NCBI GenBank assembly: GCA_015056145.1
Contig: SVGY01000001.1
Location: 62,001-126,000, forward strand
DNA length: 64,000 bases
Direction: 5' to 3'
From: Clostridiales bacterium
Lineage (GTDB): Bacteria > Bacillota > Clostridia > Christensenellales > Aristaeellaceae
The position numbers were made by a program, and so were the translations under genes. Positions 36,981 through 45,294 of this stretch are shown here, in pieces (within the stretch, counting starts at the first letter, position 1; each line of letters begins with the position of its first letter). The notes under the pieces were generated by a model. It made no database searches. It was not told the origin of the DNA and saw nothing but the letters and a program-made list of their open reading frames with translations.

Positions 36981-37010
36981 ATTATACAGGATAACCCCAG
37001 GAATAGGCAA
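36981..37010 (-). promoter_or_regulatory. Promoter of the XRE-cupin/synthetase operon
   Basis: Minus-strand -35 TTGCCT (37005-37010), 18-bp spacer, perfect -10 TATAAT (36981-36986). Confidence 0.75.
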
Positions 37011-37059
37011 TTCAAATACAGGAAAAAGGCAGCTTTTTTCTTATGAAGGCAGAAATTAT

Positions 37060-37088
37060 TTTTCACCCGGAAGAAATTGTGCTATAAT
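37060..37088 (+). promoter_or_regulatory. Promoter of the polysaccharide deacetylase gene
   Basis: -35 TTTTCA (37060-37065), 17-bp spacer, -10 TATAAT (37083-37088). Confidence 0.7.
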
Positions 37089-37132
37089 AAGCCAAACATA
37101 CTGCGGCCACGGCCGCTCAGGAGGTTAGATTT

Positions 37133-37972
37133 ATGTATCCTCAGATTTACATGCGTTACCCCGGCGGCAAAGACCGTGCCCTCACCTTCAGCTATGATGA
37201 CGGCGTGGAGCAGGATATCCGGCTTATTGAAATTCTGAATGAAAACGGACTCAAAGGTACTTTCAACCTTTCCAGCAAGTTGTTTGCCCCCGATGGACAA
37301 ACTTGGCCCCAAGGGCAGATCCACCGCCGCATGACCCTTAACCAGGCTCAGAAAGTCTATATCGGTTCCGGACATGAAATCGGCTTCCACGGCTGCATTC
37401 ACGGCTTTATGGACAGCATGCCGGCCAACCGTCAGGTATACGAAATCATCGAAGACCGTGCCCTGCTGGAAAAACAGTTTGGCGGCGTGGTGCGTGGCGG
37501 CGCTTATCCCTTCGGCACCCACAGTGACCAGCTGGTAGAAGCCCTGCGTGCCTCCGGTGTGGCTTACTTCCGCACAGTGCATTCCACCCACAATTTCGAG
37601 GTGCCTCAGGACTGGCTCAGACTGAACCCATGTTGCCATCACGATGATGAAAAGTTCCCCGAATTGGTGGACAAATTCCTTGAAACCAAAGTATGGGCCC
37701 GTCCTCTGTTTTTCTATGTTTGGGGCCATGCCTACGAATTTGAGCAGTTCAACAACTGGGATCGTTTTGAAGAGCAGGCAAAGAAGCTGGCAAACCACGA
37801 TAACGTGTGGTATGCCACCAACATCGAGCTCTACGACTACATCAAGGCTTACGAAGGCCTGCGTCTGAGCTGCGACGGCGGTCTCATCGAAAATCCCTTT
37901 GCCATTTCTGTATTCTTCTGGGCCGATGGCAAGGACTACGAAATCAAGCCCGGCCAGTGCATCCAGCTGTAA
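37133..37972 (+). CDS. Polysaccharide deacetylase family protein
   Basis: 279 residues, CAGGAGG ribosome-binding site. NodB-type carbohydrate esterase: LTFSYDDGVEQD (catalytic/metal Asp pair) and GHEIGFHGCIHGFMD (metal His residues). VRGGAYPFGTH fits motif 3, and FFYVWGHAYEF the late His. No signal peptide is visible, so it probably acts in the cytoplasm on an oligosaccharide or on a non-sugar amide. Divergent from the XRE-cupin operon; a single gene ending in a hairpin. Confidence 0.88.
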   Translation: MYPQIYMRYPGGKDRALTFSYDDGVEQDIRLIEILNENGLKGTFNLSSKLFAPDGQTWPQGQIHRRMTLNQAQKVYIGSGHEIGFHGCIHGFMDSMPANRQVYEIIEDRALLEKQFGGVVRGGAYPFGTHSDQLVEALRASGVAYFRTVHSTHNFEVPQDWLRLNPCCHHDDEKFPELVDKFLETKVWARPLFFYVWGHAYEFEQFNNWDRFEEQAKKLANHDNVWYATNIELYDYIKAYEGLRLSCDGGLIENPFAISVFFWADGKDYEIKPGQCIQL

Positions 37973-37977
37973 TCCAA

Positions 37978-38014
37978 GCCGTACTGCCCGGGTCAAAAAC
38001 AAAGGCAGTACAGC
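37978..38014 (+). terminator. Hairpin after the deacetylase gene
   Basis: GTACTGCC (37981-37988) / GGCAGTAC (38004-38011), extended by imperfect pairs; the downstream T-run is short, so termination may be partial. Confidence 0.5.
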
Positions 38015-38021
38015 CTTTGGT

Positions 38022-38050
38022 ATGACAAACTGCCAAAAACGTGCTATGAT
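38022..38050 (+). promoter_or_regulatory. Promoter of asnA
   Basis: -35 ATGACA (38022-38027), 17-bp spacer, -10 TATGAT (38045-38050). Confidence 0.7.
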
Positions 38051-38085
38051 ACACGGGTAATGCTTTTTGGAAAGAAGGGGTTAAC

Positions 38086-39093
38086 ATGAGCAAGACCTTC
38101 ATCCCTGCGGGCTACGAGCCCAAGCTGAGCCTTTATGAAACACAGGCTGCCATCAGCCTTATCAAGCGCACTTTTCAGGATCATCTGGCCATGGCGCTGA
38201 ACCTGAAACGCGTTTCCGCTCCCCTTTTTGTAGAAAAATCCAGCGGTCTCAACGATGACCTGAACGGTGTGGAGCGGCCTGTCAGCTTTGATATTCCTGC
38301 TGCGGGCAAGGAAGCCCAGGTAGTTCACTCCCTGGCAAAATGGAAGCGCATGGCCCTTTACCGCTACGATGTTCACCCGGGCAAGGGCATATACACTGAC
38401 ATGAACGCCATCCGTCGGGATGAGGAGCTGGACAACCTGCACTCCATCTACGTTGACCAGTGGGACTGGGAAAGAGTGATTACCCGTGAAACCCGAAATC
38501 TGGCCACTCTGAAGGATGCGGTTCGGGATATTGCCCGTTGCATCAGTGATGCCTCCCTCATCGTCAACGGCCGCTACCCCAAGCTGCGCACCCAGATCAA
38601 CCCTGAGGTTACCTTCATCACCTCCCAGGAACTTCTGGACATGTACCCGGACAAAACCGCCAAGGAACGGGAAAATCTCTTTGTCCGTGAGCATCCTGTG
38701 ACCTTTATCATCGGCATCGGCGACAAGCTGTCCAACGGTCAGCCTCACGACGGCAGAGCCCCTGACTACGATGACTGGAGCCTCAATGGCGACCTGCTGC
38801 TGTACAATCCCCTGATGGACGCAGCCATTGAAATCAGCTCCATGGGCATCCGTGTGGACAGCGAAACCATGGATCGCCAGTTGACTGCGTCCGGCTGTGA
38901 TGACCGCAGAGGGCTTTTGTTCCACCGCATGCTTCTGGACGGTGAATTGCCCCTGACCATCGGCGGTGGTATCGGCCAGAGCCGCCTGTGCATGCTGATT
39001 CTGGGCAAGGCCCACATCGGCGAGGTTCAGAGCTCTATCTGGGATCAGGATACCTATCGCATCTGCCGGGAAGCAGGAATTACGCTGCTGTAA
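38086..39093 (+). CDS. asnA: Aspartate-ammonia ligase AsnA
   Basis: 335 residues, full length for AsnA, a class II tRNA-synthetase-like enzyme that makes asparagine from aspartate, ammonia and ATP. Family blocks are LSLYETQAAISLIKRTFQ, SAPLFVEKSSGLNDDLNG, HSLAKWKRMAL, SIYVDQWDWE, DDWSLNGDLL and the motif 3-like LTIGGGIGQSRLCMLIL. Own promoter and terminator. No T-box leader was seen in the 35-nt 5' region. Confidence 0.97.
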   Translation: MSKTFIPAGYEPKLSLYETQAAISLIKRTFQDHLAMALNLKRVSAPLFVEKSSGLNDDLNGVERPVSFDIPAAGKEAQVVHSLAKWKRMALYRYDVHPGKGIYTDMNAIRRDEELDNLHSIYVDQWDWERVITRETRNLATLKDAVRDIARCISDASLIVNGRYPKLRTQINPEVTFITSQELLDMYPDKTAKERENLFVREHPVTFIIGIGDKLSNGQPHDGRAPDYDDWSLNGDLLLYNPLMDAAIEISSMGIRVDSETMDRQLTASGCDDRRGLLFHRMLLDGELPLTIGGGIGQSRLCMLILGKAHIGEVQSSIWDQDTYRICREAGITLL

Positions 39094-39115
39094 GGCGTAC
39101 CGAAGCATTTGCACA

Positions 39116-39154
39116 AAAAGACAAGCTATGAATAAAGCATAGCCTGTCTTTTTT
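39116..39154. terminator. Bidirectional terminator between asnA and nagA
   Basis: AAAAGACAAGCTATG (39116-39130) / CATAGCCTGTCTTTT (39138-39152) with one bulge, T-run on the plus side and A-run on the other. Confidence 0.85.
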
Positions 39155-39169
39155 CTTTGGATCGTTTTT

Positions 39170-40285
39170 TCAGCCAACGACCCCAACAAAATTCCAATTT
39201 GCATCAAAACGGGCAAAAACCGCTGGGGCGCCTCTGCGGATCTCTCCGTATTCTCCAAAGCCGATGCTCATGGCAGGAGCTTTCGAGGTCATTAAAGCGG
39301 CGTCCTCTGGGGGGATGCCGTAATTTACCAGGTTGGTCACGGCCCTGGCCAGGGTCAGGGTACTGCCTGCCAGGGTTCCCTCTGCAAGACGGGCTGCGCC
39401 GTCCTTTACGTTCACCGGCTGCCCTCCCAGCTGATATTCTCCGTCAGGCATCCCGGCGGCTTCCATTGCATCTGTGATGACCACGGCTTTTTCTTTGCCC
39501 TTGCAGCGCCAGACCATCCGCAGGATATCCGGATGCAGATGGAGGCCGTCGGCGATTATTTCGCAAAAGATTCGGTCGTCCGCCAAGGCAGCGCCGGCTA
39601 CTCCGGGAGAGCGGTGATTGAGAGGAGCTTGGGCGTTGAACAGATGGGTGGCACGGGTCAGCCCCGCATCCGCAGCCTGATGCAGCTGCTCTGCGGCAGC
39701 AACGCTATGCCCAGCGCTGACGGCAATGCCCTGCCTAACAAGGAAAGAAATCATCTCCATTGCACCGGGCAGTTCCGGAGCCAGGGTGACCAGTTTCACC
39801 ACAGAGGCATACCTGCCGGTATACCGCCGCCAGTTTTCCTCTGTGGGCAAGGCGAAGAACTCTGCCCGCTGTGCACCTGCTTTTTCCGGGGAAAGGAACG
39901 GCGCTTCCATATGGGCGCCCAGTACCCTTGCGCCATTTGCTTCAGGGCGTTCCATTACCGCCCTGACCCCGGCCAGGGCACGCTGTGTGCTCTGGGGGTC
40001 AAGGCTCATGGTGGTGGGCAAAAAGGCTGCCACGCCAAGCTTTTTCAGTTCACGGCTCATATGACGAACCGCTTCCTCACCCTGCATCATATCCATCCCC
40101 TTGAAGGCATGGATGTGTACATCCACAAAGCCGGGAAGCAGATAATCGCCATTCAGATCAAGGCATTCCCCGCCGGTCATGTCAAGTGGACCATTGATGG
40201 TTTCCACCTTTTCATCCCGGACATACAAAATGGAATCAGGCTGAAAACAACCATCTATCAAAGCATTGGCGTGGATAATGAACAT
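39170..40285 (-). CDS. nagA: N-acetylglucosamine-6-phosphate deacetylase NagA
   Basis: 371 residues. Amidohydrolase fold with the HxH motif in GFVDVHIHAFKG, the metal Glu in GAHMEAPFLSPEKAGAQ, His in SAGHSVAAAEQ and RATHLFNAQAPLNHRSPG, and the catalytic Asp in VITDAMEAAGMPDG. It removes acetate from GlcNAc-6-phosphate. It follows potD by 18 bp and so belongs to the arsR-potABCD transcript, away from any nagB. That raises the chance of a related N-acetyl substrate imported by the transporter. Confidence 0.88.
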   Translation of the reverse strand: MFIIHANALIDGCFQPDSILYVRDEKVETINGPLDMTGGECLDLNGDYLLPGFVDVHIHAFKGMDMMQGEEAVRHMSRELKKLGVAAFLPTTMSLDPQSTQRALAGVRAVMERPEANGARVLGAHMEAPFLSPEKAGAQRAEFFALPTEENWRRYTGRYASVVKLVTLAPELPGAMEMISFLVRQGIAVSAGHSVAAAEQLHQAADAGLTRATHLFNAQAPLNHRSPGVAGAALADDRIFCEIIADGLHLHPDILRMVWRCKGKEKAVVITDAMEAAGMPDGEYQLGGQPVNVKDGAARLAEGTLAGSTLTLARAVTNLVNYGIPPEDAALMTSKAPAMSIGFGEYGEIRRGAPAVFARFDANWNFVGVVG

Positions 40286-40303
40286 AGGGATTCCTCCGGG
40301 TAA

Positions 40304-41350
40304 TTACTGGAGCTTGAACTCGGTATAGATATCGGTATAGATGGTTTCGGCATCACCGATGTTCTGGACGATCTCAGAGCCTTCCATATTTTCGGCAGGA
40401 ATATTCACAGCAGGATTGGCCCAGTAGGCATCGGAAAGGTATTCCTCAGCAGCCTTGTTTACATTGGTGTAACCCTGCCACTCGGCATTATGTGCCGCCA
40501 CTTCCGGACGCATGAGGTAGTCCAGGAACAGGTGGGCGTTATCCACATTCTGAGAAGCAGCGGTCAGCACCCAGCCATCCACGCCAAAGCCCAGGCCTTC
40601 GCTGGGATATACCACCTTCATGTCGGGGTTCTCCTGCAGAAGCAGGGAAGCAAAGGAGGCATACACCAGACCCACGCTGGCTTCGCCGGTGGAAAGGGCA
40701 GTGTAGGACTCATTATCGCCAAAGGTAAGAATGTTGGGATAGAGCTGCATCAGTTTGTCCTTGGCCTCAGCCAGAATGGCAGGATCCGTCTCATTCATGC
40801 CATAGCCCAGGGTTTTCAGGGTGATACCGATGATGACACGGCTCAGGTCGAGAGTACCGATGCTGCCCCGGAGTTCTTCATTCCACAGATCGGCATAACC
40901 GGTGATCTCGATGGGGCACAGTTCGGGATTGTAAACGATGAGCACGCAGCCGGATACATAGGGCACAACGTATTCATTGTTGGGATCGTAGAACTGGTTC
41001 AGGTACAGAGGGTTCAGATTGCCATAATTGCTCAGTTTGGACATGTCCAGGGGCTGCAAAAGGCCTTCCTGACGAAGGATATCCAGGGAATAGTCGGAAG
41101 AGAGGATCAGATCATAGCCTTCGCCGCCGGATTGCTGCACCTTCAGCAGCATCTCGTCGATGGAAGACATGGGAGACCAGATAACGTCAATGCCGGTTTC
41201 CTGCTCAAAAGCAGCGATGGTATCCTCATCCACATAGCCTTCCCAGCTGATGATATTGAGGGTCTTGGATTCGTCGGCGCTGGCCATGAAGGGCAGGCAG
41301 ACCATCATCATGGCCATAACCAGGGCGATAAGGGATACAAGTTTCTTCAT
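40304..41350 (-). CDS. potD: Spermidine/putrescine-type ABC transporter substrate-binding protein PotD
   Basis: 348 residues from ATG 41350, which has AGGAGG upstream and gives a proper signal peptide (KKLVSLIALVMAMMMVCLPFMASA). Type 2 periplasmic-binding fold with LNIISWEGYVDEDTIAAFEQETG, SSDYSLDILRQEGLLQPLD, YVVPYVSGCVLIVYN and WVLTAASQNVDNAHLFLDYLM. PotD-family receptors bind polyamines, though close relatives bind other cationic compounds. In this Gram-positive setting it would be released or membrane-held; no lipobox Cys is evident at the cleavage site. Last of the pot genes. Confidence 0.9.
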   Translation of the reverse strand: MKKLVSLIALVMAMMMVCLPFMASADESKTLNIISWEGYVDEDTIAAFEQETGIDVIWSPMSSIDEMLLKVQQSGGEGYDLILSSDYSLDILRQEGLLQPLDMSKLSNYGNLNPLYLNQFYDPNNEYVVPYVSGCVLIVYNPELCPIEITGYADLWNEELRGSIGTLDLSRVIIGITLKTLGYGMNETDPAILAEAKDKLMQLYPNILTFGDNESYTALSTGEASVGLVYASFASLLLQENPDMKVVYPSEGLGFGVDGWVLTAASQNVDNAHLFLDYLMRPEVAAHNAEWQGYTNVNKAAEEYLSDAYWANPAVNIPAENMEGSEIVQNIGDAETIYTDIYTEFKLQ

Positions 41351-41411
41351 TTTTGTTACCTCCTGAATGGATTGGTTGACTATATTCAGCCTCATTGGGA
41401 GGCTTGAATCC

Positions 41412-42239
41412 TTAGGAACGGGCAAGCAGCGCTTCCTTCCTCTGCCGCAGGGCCTTCATGTACTGGCTGAAAGCCACAACAAGGAATACTGCAAGGATCA
41501 TCAGTGTGCACAGGGCGTTGACACGCAGGCTGACACCGGTTTTCACGCTGGAGTAGATCTTCAGCGGCAGGGTTCCCTCCCCCACGCCATATACAAAGAA
41601 GCTGATAACGAAATCGTCCATGCTCATGGCAAAGGCAAGAAATGCGCCGCTGATAATGGCGGGAGCGCACAGGGGCAAAGTGATATCACCGAGGATGCGC
41701 CACTGGGTTGCTCCCAGATCCCTTGCTGCATCAAAGAGGGCCGTATCCATGGATACAAGGCGGCTTTTTACGGACAGGAACACATAGGGAATGCAGAACG
41801 TGGTATGGGCGGTAACCAGCCGGAGGGTATTGCCCTTGAGGCCCAGAAAATCAAAGATAACCATAAAGGCAAGGCCAAGGATGATTTCCGGGATCATAAT
41901 CGGCAGGATGGCTACAGACTCCAACAGGGAATCAGCCTTTGCAGCTTTACCCGTGCGCAGGGCTGACTGCACCATGCCCACTGCGCCGAGGGTGCCCACC
42001 GCCACCGACAAACCCACCGACCACAAAGCCACCTTCAGGCTCAGGATAAGGGCGTCGGCATAGCCTCCCTTGCCTGCAAAAAGTTCACCGTACCAGCGGG
42101 TGGTCCAGCCGGTAAATTCGAGGGGGATGCGGGCTGGATTATCGTTGAAGGAGTACACCACGACCACCACAATGGGCAGATAGAGGAAGATGAGCACCAG
42201 TGCAAGGAACAAAACGGAACCAAAGCTTGTTCTTTTCAT
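41412..42239 (-). CDS. potC: ABC transporter permease PotC
   Basis: 275 residues with six predicted membrane helices. The cytoplasmic EAA loop is FDAARDLGATQWRILGDITLPLCAPAIISG, which docks to PotA. N-terminal YLPIVVVVVYSFND is typical of PotC. It follows potB by 12 bp in the arsR-potABCD-nagA operon and forms the membrane channel together with PotB. Confidence 0.93.
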   Translation of the reverse strand: MKRTSFGSVLFLALVLIFLYLPIVVVVVYSFNDNPARIPLEFTGWTTRWYGELFAGKGGYADALILSLKVALWSVGLSVAVGTLGAVGMVQSALRTGKAAKADSLLESVAILPIMIPEIILGLAFMVIFDFLGLKGNTLRLVTAHTTFCIPYVFLSVKSRLVSMDTALFDAARDLGATQWRILGDITLPLCAPAIISGAFLAFAMSMDDFVISFFVYGVGEGTLPLKIYSSVKTGVSLRVNALCTLMILAVFLVVAFSQYMKALRQRKEALLARS

Positions 42240-42251
42240 GCCGCTCCCCCC

Positions 42252-43106
42252 TTAAAACAGGCTCAGCTGCCCTGCGCTGCCGCCCACACGGCGGTAAAGC
42301 ATCAAAACCAGGGCAGTTACCAGCAGCATCAGCGCACACAAGGCGGATGCCATGGGAAGATCACGGCTGTTGATCAGGCTTTGGATCAGATTGCCCGCCA
42401 GCATGGTTTTGCCTCCGCCCAGCATATCGCTGAGAAAAAACAGCCCCATGGAAGGCACAAACACAAGCACGCAGCCTGCCATCAGCCCCGGAAGGGTCAG
42501 CGGGACGGTGATGGTGAAAAAGGCTTTCAGCGGCCTTGCGCCAAGATCCCTTGCAGCTTCCACCACGGAAAAATCAAGTTTTTCCACTGCCGTGGAGGTG
42601 GGCATGATCATCAGCGGCAGAAGGGCGTACACCATACCCAGGAAAACTGCACCTTCCGTATTGAGCAGTTTCAAGGGCTTTGTGATGATGCCCATGTTTT
42701 TTAAAATGGTGTTGACAGGGCCGTTTCCCATCAGCAGGATACGCCAGCCAAAAAGCCGGATCAGCGAATTGGTCCAGAATGGCACGATCAGCAGCATCAG
42801 CACCAGAGTGCGTGCGCCGGGCTTCAGACGGGCCATGAGATAGCCGAAGGGATAGCCGATCACAAGGCAGAGAAGGGTGGTCAGTGCAGCCAGCTTCAGA
42901 CTGTTGAAAAGCACCTGAAAATACTTGGGTTCACTGAGACGGGCATAATTTTCCAGCGTGAACTGGCCGTCTACGCCGATGTTTTCCGCCCGGCCCATAA
43001 AGCTGAGACCGATGATGTACAAAAGGGCCACAAACACAAATACAATGGTCCACAGGTACAGAGGAAACCTCAGCGTATGGAAGAAAAGGCGTTCTTTTTT
43101 ATCCAT
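42252..43106 (-). CDS. potB: ABC transporter permease PotB
   Basis: 284 residues, six predicted membrane helices. The EAA loop is VVEAARDLGARPLKAFFTITVPLTLPGLMAG, and FWTNSLIRLFGWRILL is a typical PotB segment. Begins three bases after the potA stop codon. Partner of PotC. Confidence 0.93.
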   Translation of the reverse strand: MDKKERLFFHTLRFPLYLWTIVFVFVALLYIIGLSFMGRAENIGVDGQFTLENYARLSEPKYFQVLFNSLKLAALTTLLCLVIGYPFGYLMARLKPGARTLVLMLLIVPFWTNSLIRLFGWRILLMGNGPVNTILKNMGIITKPLKLLNTEGAVFLGMVYALLPLMIMPTSTAVEKLDFSVVEAARDLGARPLKAFFTITVPLTLPGLMAGCVLVFVPSMGLFFLSDMLGGGKTMLAGNLIQSLINSRDLPMASALCALMLLVTALVLMLYRRVGGSAGQLSLF

Positions 43107-43109
43107 GAA

Positions 43110-44210
43110 TTACTGCGCCTCCCCTGCGGGATCATCAAAAACCACGGGTGCATGGCGGATGCTCCAGCCTACATGGACACAATCGCCGATGCTGTAATGA
43201 TCCAGTTCCGAGGACTGGGAAATAACCCGGATAACAAGCCTCTCTCCGATTTGGATATGGGTATGCTGCATGCCGCCGGAGTACTCCTTTTCCAGAATGA
43301 CACCCTGCAGATCAAGACCATGCTGAGGCTCGCTGCCATAGCGTACCCGCTGGGGCCGGAGGCAAAGCACCACTCTGTCCCCCGGGCGATAATGCTTCTC
43401 GGAAAAGGCGGGCAGTGTAACGCCCTCAGCAGAAATCGTCATTTCGCCGTTTTCCTGTGCAGTTACCACCGTGCCGTGAACCAGATTGCTCTGACCGATG
43501 AATCCTGCCGCAAACAGCGTTTCAGGGTGCTCGTACACCTCTTCAGGTGTACCGATCTGCTCCACCGAGCCTTCCCGCATGATCACGATGCGGGAGGACA
43601 TGTTGAGGGCTTCTTCCTGGTCATGGGTGATATAGATAAAAGTGATGCCAAGCTGCTTTTGCAGCTTTTTCAGTTCCTGCTGCATCTGCTGGCGAAGTTT
43701 CAGATCCAGTGCGCCAAGGGGCTCGTCCAGCAAAAGAACTTTGGGCCGGAGCACCACTGCCCGGGCGATGGCCACACGCTGCCTCTGTCCGCCGCTGAGC
43801 TGAGAAGGCATGCGCTTTTCGTAGCCGGTAAGCTGTACCAGTTTCAGCGCCTCTGCAACCCGCTGCTGTATCTCCGCCCTTTGCACCTTTTTGATTTTGA
43901 GGCCATAGGCGATATTCTGGAATACATTCATATGCGGAAACAGTGCATAGCTTTGAAAAACCGTGTTCAGATCACGTTTTTCCGGCGGAAGGGCAGTTAC
44001 ATCTGCGCCCTCCAGGTACACCCTGCCCTCCGTAGCAGTTTCCAGGCCTGCGATAATGCGAAGCGTTGTGGTTTTTCCGCAGCCGGAAGGGCCCAGCAGG
44101 GTCAGAAACTCCCCCGCTTCCACATCCAGATTCAGCCCCTTCAATACCATGCCCTGTCCATAATCCTTACAGAGGTTTTCAAGCCTCAAAAAAGGGCGAA
44201 TTTCACTCAT
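43110..44210 (-). CDS. potA: Polyamine-type ABC transporter ATPase PotA
   Basis: 366 residues from ATG 44210, with AAAAGGAG upstream. Walker A LLGPSGCGKTTTLRIIAG, Q-loop FQSYALFPHMNV, signature LSGGQRQRVAIARA, Walker B VLLLDEPLGALD, H-loop THDQEEAL. The C-terminal TOBE domain (HYRPGDRVVLCLRPQRVR) is typical of the PotA/MalK group. Its start overlaps the arsR stop by 8 bp. Confidence 0.95.
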   Translation of the reverse strand: MSEIRPFLRLENLCKDYGQGMVLKGLNLDVEAGEFLTLLGPSGCGKTTTLRIIAGLETATEGRVYLEGADVTALPPEKRDLNTVFQSYALFPHMNVFQNIAYGLKIKKVQRAEIQQRVAEALKLVQLTGYEKRMPSQLSGGQRQRVAIARAVVLRPKVLLLDEPLGALDLKLRQQMQQELKKLQKQLGITFIYITHDQEEALNMSSRIVIMREGSVEQIGTPEEVYEHPETLFAAGFIGQSNLVHGTVVTAQENGEMTISAEGVTLPAFSEKHYRPGDRVVLCLRPQRVRYGSEPQHGLDLQGVILEKEYSGGMQHTHIQIGERLVIRVISQSSELDHYSIGDCVHVGWSIRHAPVVFDDPAGEAQ

Positions 44211-44499
44211 TGCATTCTCCTTTTGCCGCATCGCACAGGGCGTCCAGCAGTGCCTTAACACCGGGCCAGATTTTTTCGTTTACCGAATAGTAGGAACAGC
44301 AGCCTTCTTTGCGGCAATTGACCATGCCGGAATCCACCAGCAGTTTCATATGGTAGCTGATGGTGGGCTGGGTGCAGTCAAAAGCCCGGTTGATTTCACA
44401 ACCGTTCATTTCCTGCCTGGAAAGGATCTGAAGAATTCCCAGGCGGGTTTCATCACAAAGTACCTTCAAAATAGGAATGGAAGATTTCACACAATCCAT
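44203..44499 (-). CDS. ArsR-family transcriptional regulator
   Basis: 98 residues from ATG 44499, chosen for GGAGGAG just upstream. Winged helix with LKVLCDETRLGILQILSRQEMNGCEINRAFDCTQPTISYHM... split here into the scaffold and recognition helix (TQPTISYHMKLLVDSGMV). Cys residues in MVNCRKEGCCSYY and near the N-terminus might bind a metal or sense redox state, but the classic CxC motif is absent. It heads the potABCD-nagA operon and overlaps potA. A perfect palindrome at its own transcription start suggests autorepression. Confidence 0.88.
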   Translation of the reverse strand: MDCVKSSIPILKVLCDETRLGILQILSRQEMNGCEINRAFDCTQPTISYHMKLLVDSGMVNCRKEGCCSYYSVNEKIWPGVKALLDALCDAAKGECNE

Positions 44500-44520
44500 G
44501 CATTTTCTCCTCCTGTTATT

Positions 44521-44538
44521 TATAGAAAACATTCTATA
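44521..44538. promoter_or_regulatory. Candidate ArsR operator
   Basis: Perfect 7-4-7 palindrome TATAGAA-AACA-TTCTATA, placed over the predicted start of the arsR transcript, directly after the promoter. Confidence 0.65.
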
Positions 44539-44546
44539 TCAAAACC

Positions 44547-44575
44547 AGTTTATCTTTCCGGGGCTCCATTGTCAA
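44547..44575 (-). promoter_or_regulatory. Promoter of arsR-potABCD-nagA
   Basis: Minus-strand -35 TTGACA (44570-44575), 17-bp spacer, -10 TAAACT (44547-44552). Confidence 0.8.
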
Positions 44576-44608
44576 TAGGCAATGCTCTTGCGGTATCCGG
44601 AAGCGGAA

Positions 44609-44637
44609 TTGACATTCCGTCCCGGGAGGCGTACTAT
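44609..44637 (+). promoter_or_regulatory. Promoter of the chromate-type transporter genes
   Basis: -35 TTGACA (44609-44614), 17-bp spacer, -10 TACTAT (44632-44637). Confidence 0.6.
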
Positions 44638-44697
44638 ATCCATGAAATATATACACTTTTCTTTATCTGCTGAAACCGCAGAAGAAAGGGCTGGCCC

Positions 44698-45294
44698 ATG
44701 AAAAGCGACTCTCCCCGCAAGGATTCCACAATGAAGACGCTCTGGCTGCTTTTTTCCAGCATGTTTTACATAAGCGCCTTCACCTTTGGCGGCGGCTTTG
44801 TCATTGTCAATCTGATGAAGCGCCGCTTTGTGGATGAGCTTCACTGGCTGGACGAAAACGAAATGATGGACCTTGTGTCCCTTGCCCAGTCAAGCCCCGG
44901 AGCCATTGCGGTGAATGCTGCAAACCTGGTGGGGTGGCGCATGGGCGGCTTGCCTGGCATGCTGGCCGCCACTGTGGGCACGGCTCTCCCCCCTATGATG
45001 ATACTCATCATCATTTCCTTTTTCTACAATGCTTTTGCGGAAAACCGTTACGTTGCCAGCACCCTGCGGGGAATGCAGGCAGGCGTTGCCGCAGTGATTG
45101 TGGATGTGGTCTTTCAGCAGGGAGACAAAATAATCAAAGAACGTTCCATTCTTCACATTGCCATGATGGCCCTGGCATTCATCGCCACTTTCTTTTTGAA
45201 GATCAATGCTGCGTGGCTGCTTCTGGCTGCCGTGCTGGCGGGGCTTTGCAGCTTCCTGTTTGCAAAGCGGAAGGAGGCCCGGGATGCTGACTAA
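44698..45294 (+). CDS. Chromate transporter family protein, first half
   Basis: 198 residues with about five membrane helices. CHR domain: FTFGGGFVIVNLMKRRFVDE, LAQSSPGAIAVNAANLVGWRMGG, and the helix pair GMLAATVGTALPPMMILIIISF. In many Bacillota the ChrA protein is split into two short CHR subunits encoded side by side, as here; the pair works as a heteromer. The natural substrate is often not chromate and is not predictable. An in-frame ATG at 44731 is a possible alternative start. Overlaps the next gene by 11 bp. Confidence 0.88.
   Translation: MKSDSPRKDSTMKTLWLLFSSMFYISAFTFGGGFVIVNLMKRRFVDELHWLDENEMMDLVSLAQSSPGAIAVNAANLVGWRMGGLPGMLAATVGTALPPMMILIIISFFYNAFAENRYVASTLRGMQAGVAAVIVDVVFQQGDKIIKERSILHIAMMALAFIATFFLKINAAWLLLAAVLAGLCSFLFAKRKEARDAD

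Noticed and set aside
36935-37066. N-terminal extension of the XRE-cupin regulator
   Set aside because: It spans the -10 box, palindrome and ribosome-binding site of the internal ATG at 36934.
37973-38085. T-box riboswitch before asnA
   Set aside because: The leader is about 30 nt after the predicted start and lacks a T-box or antiterminator.
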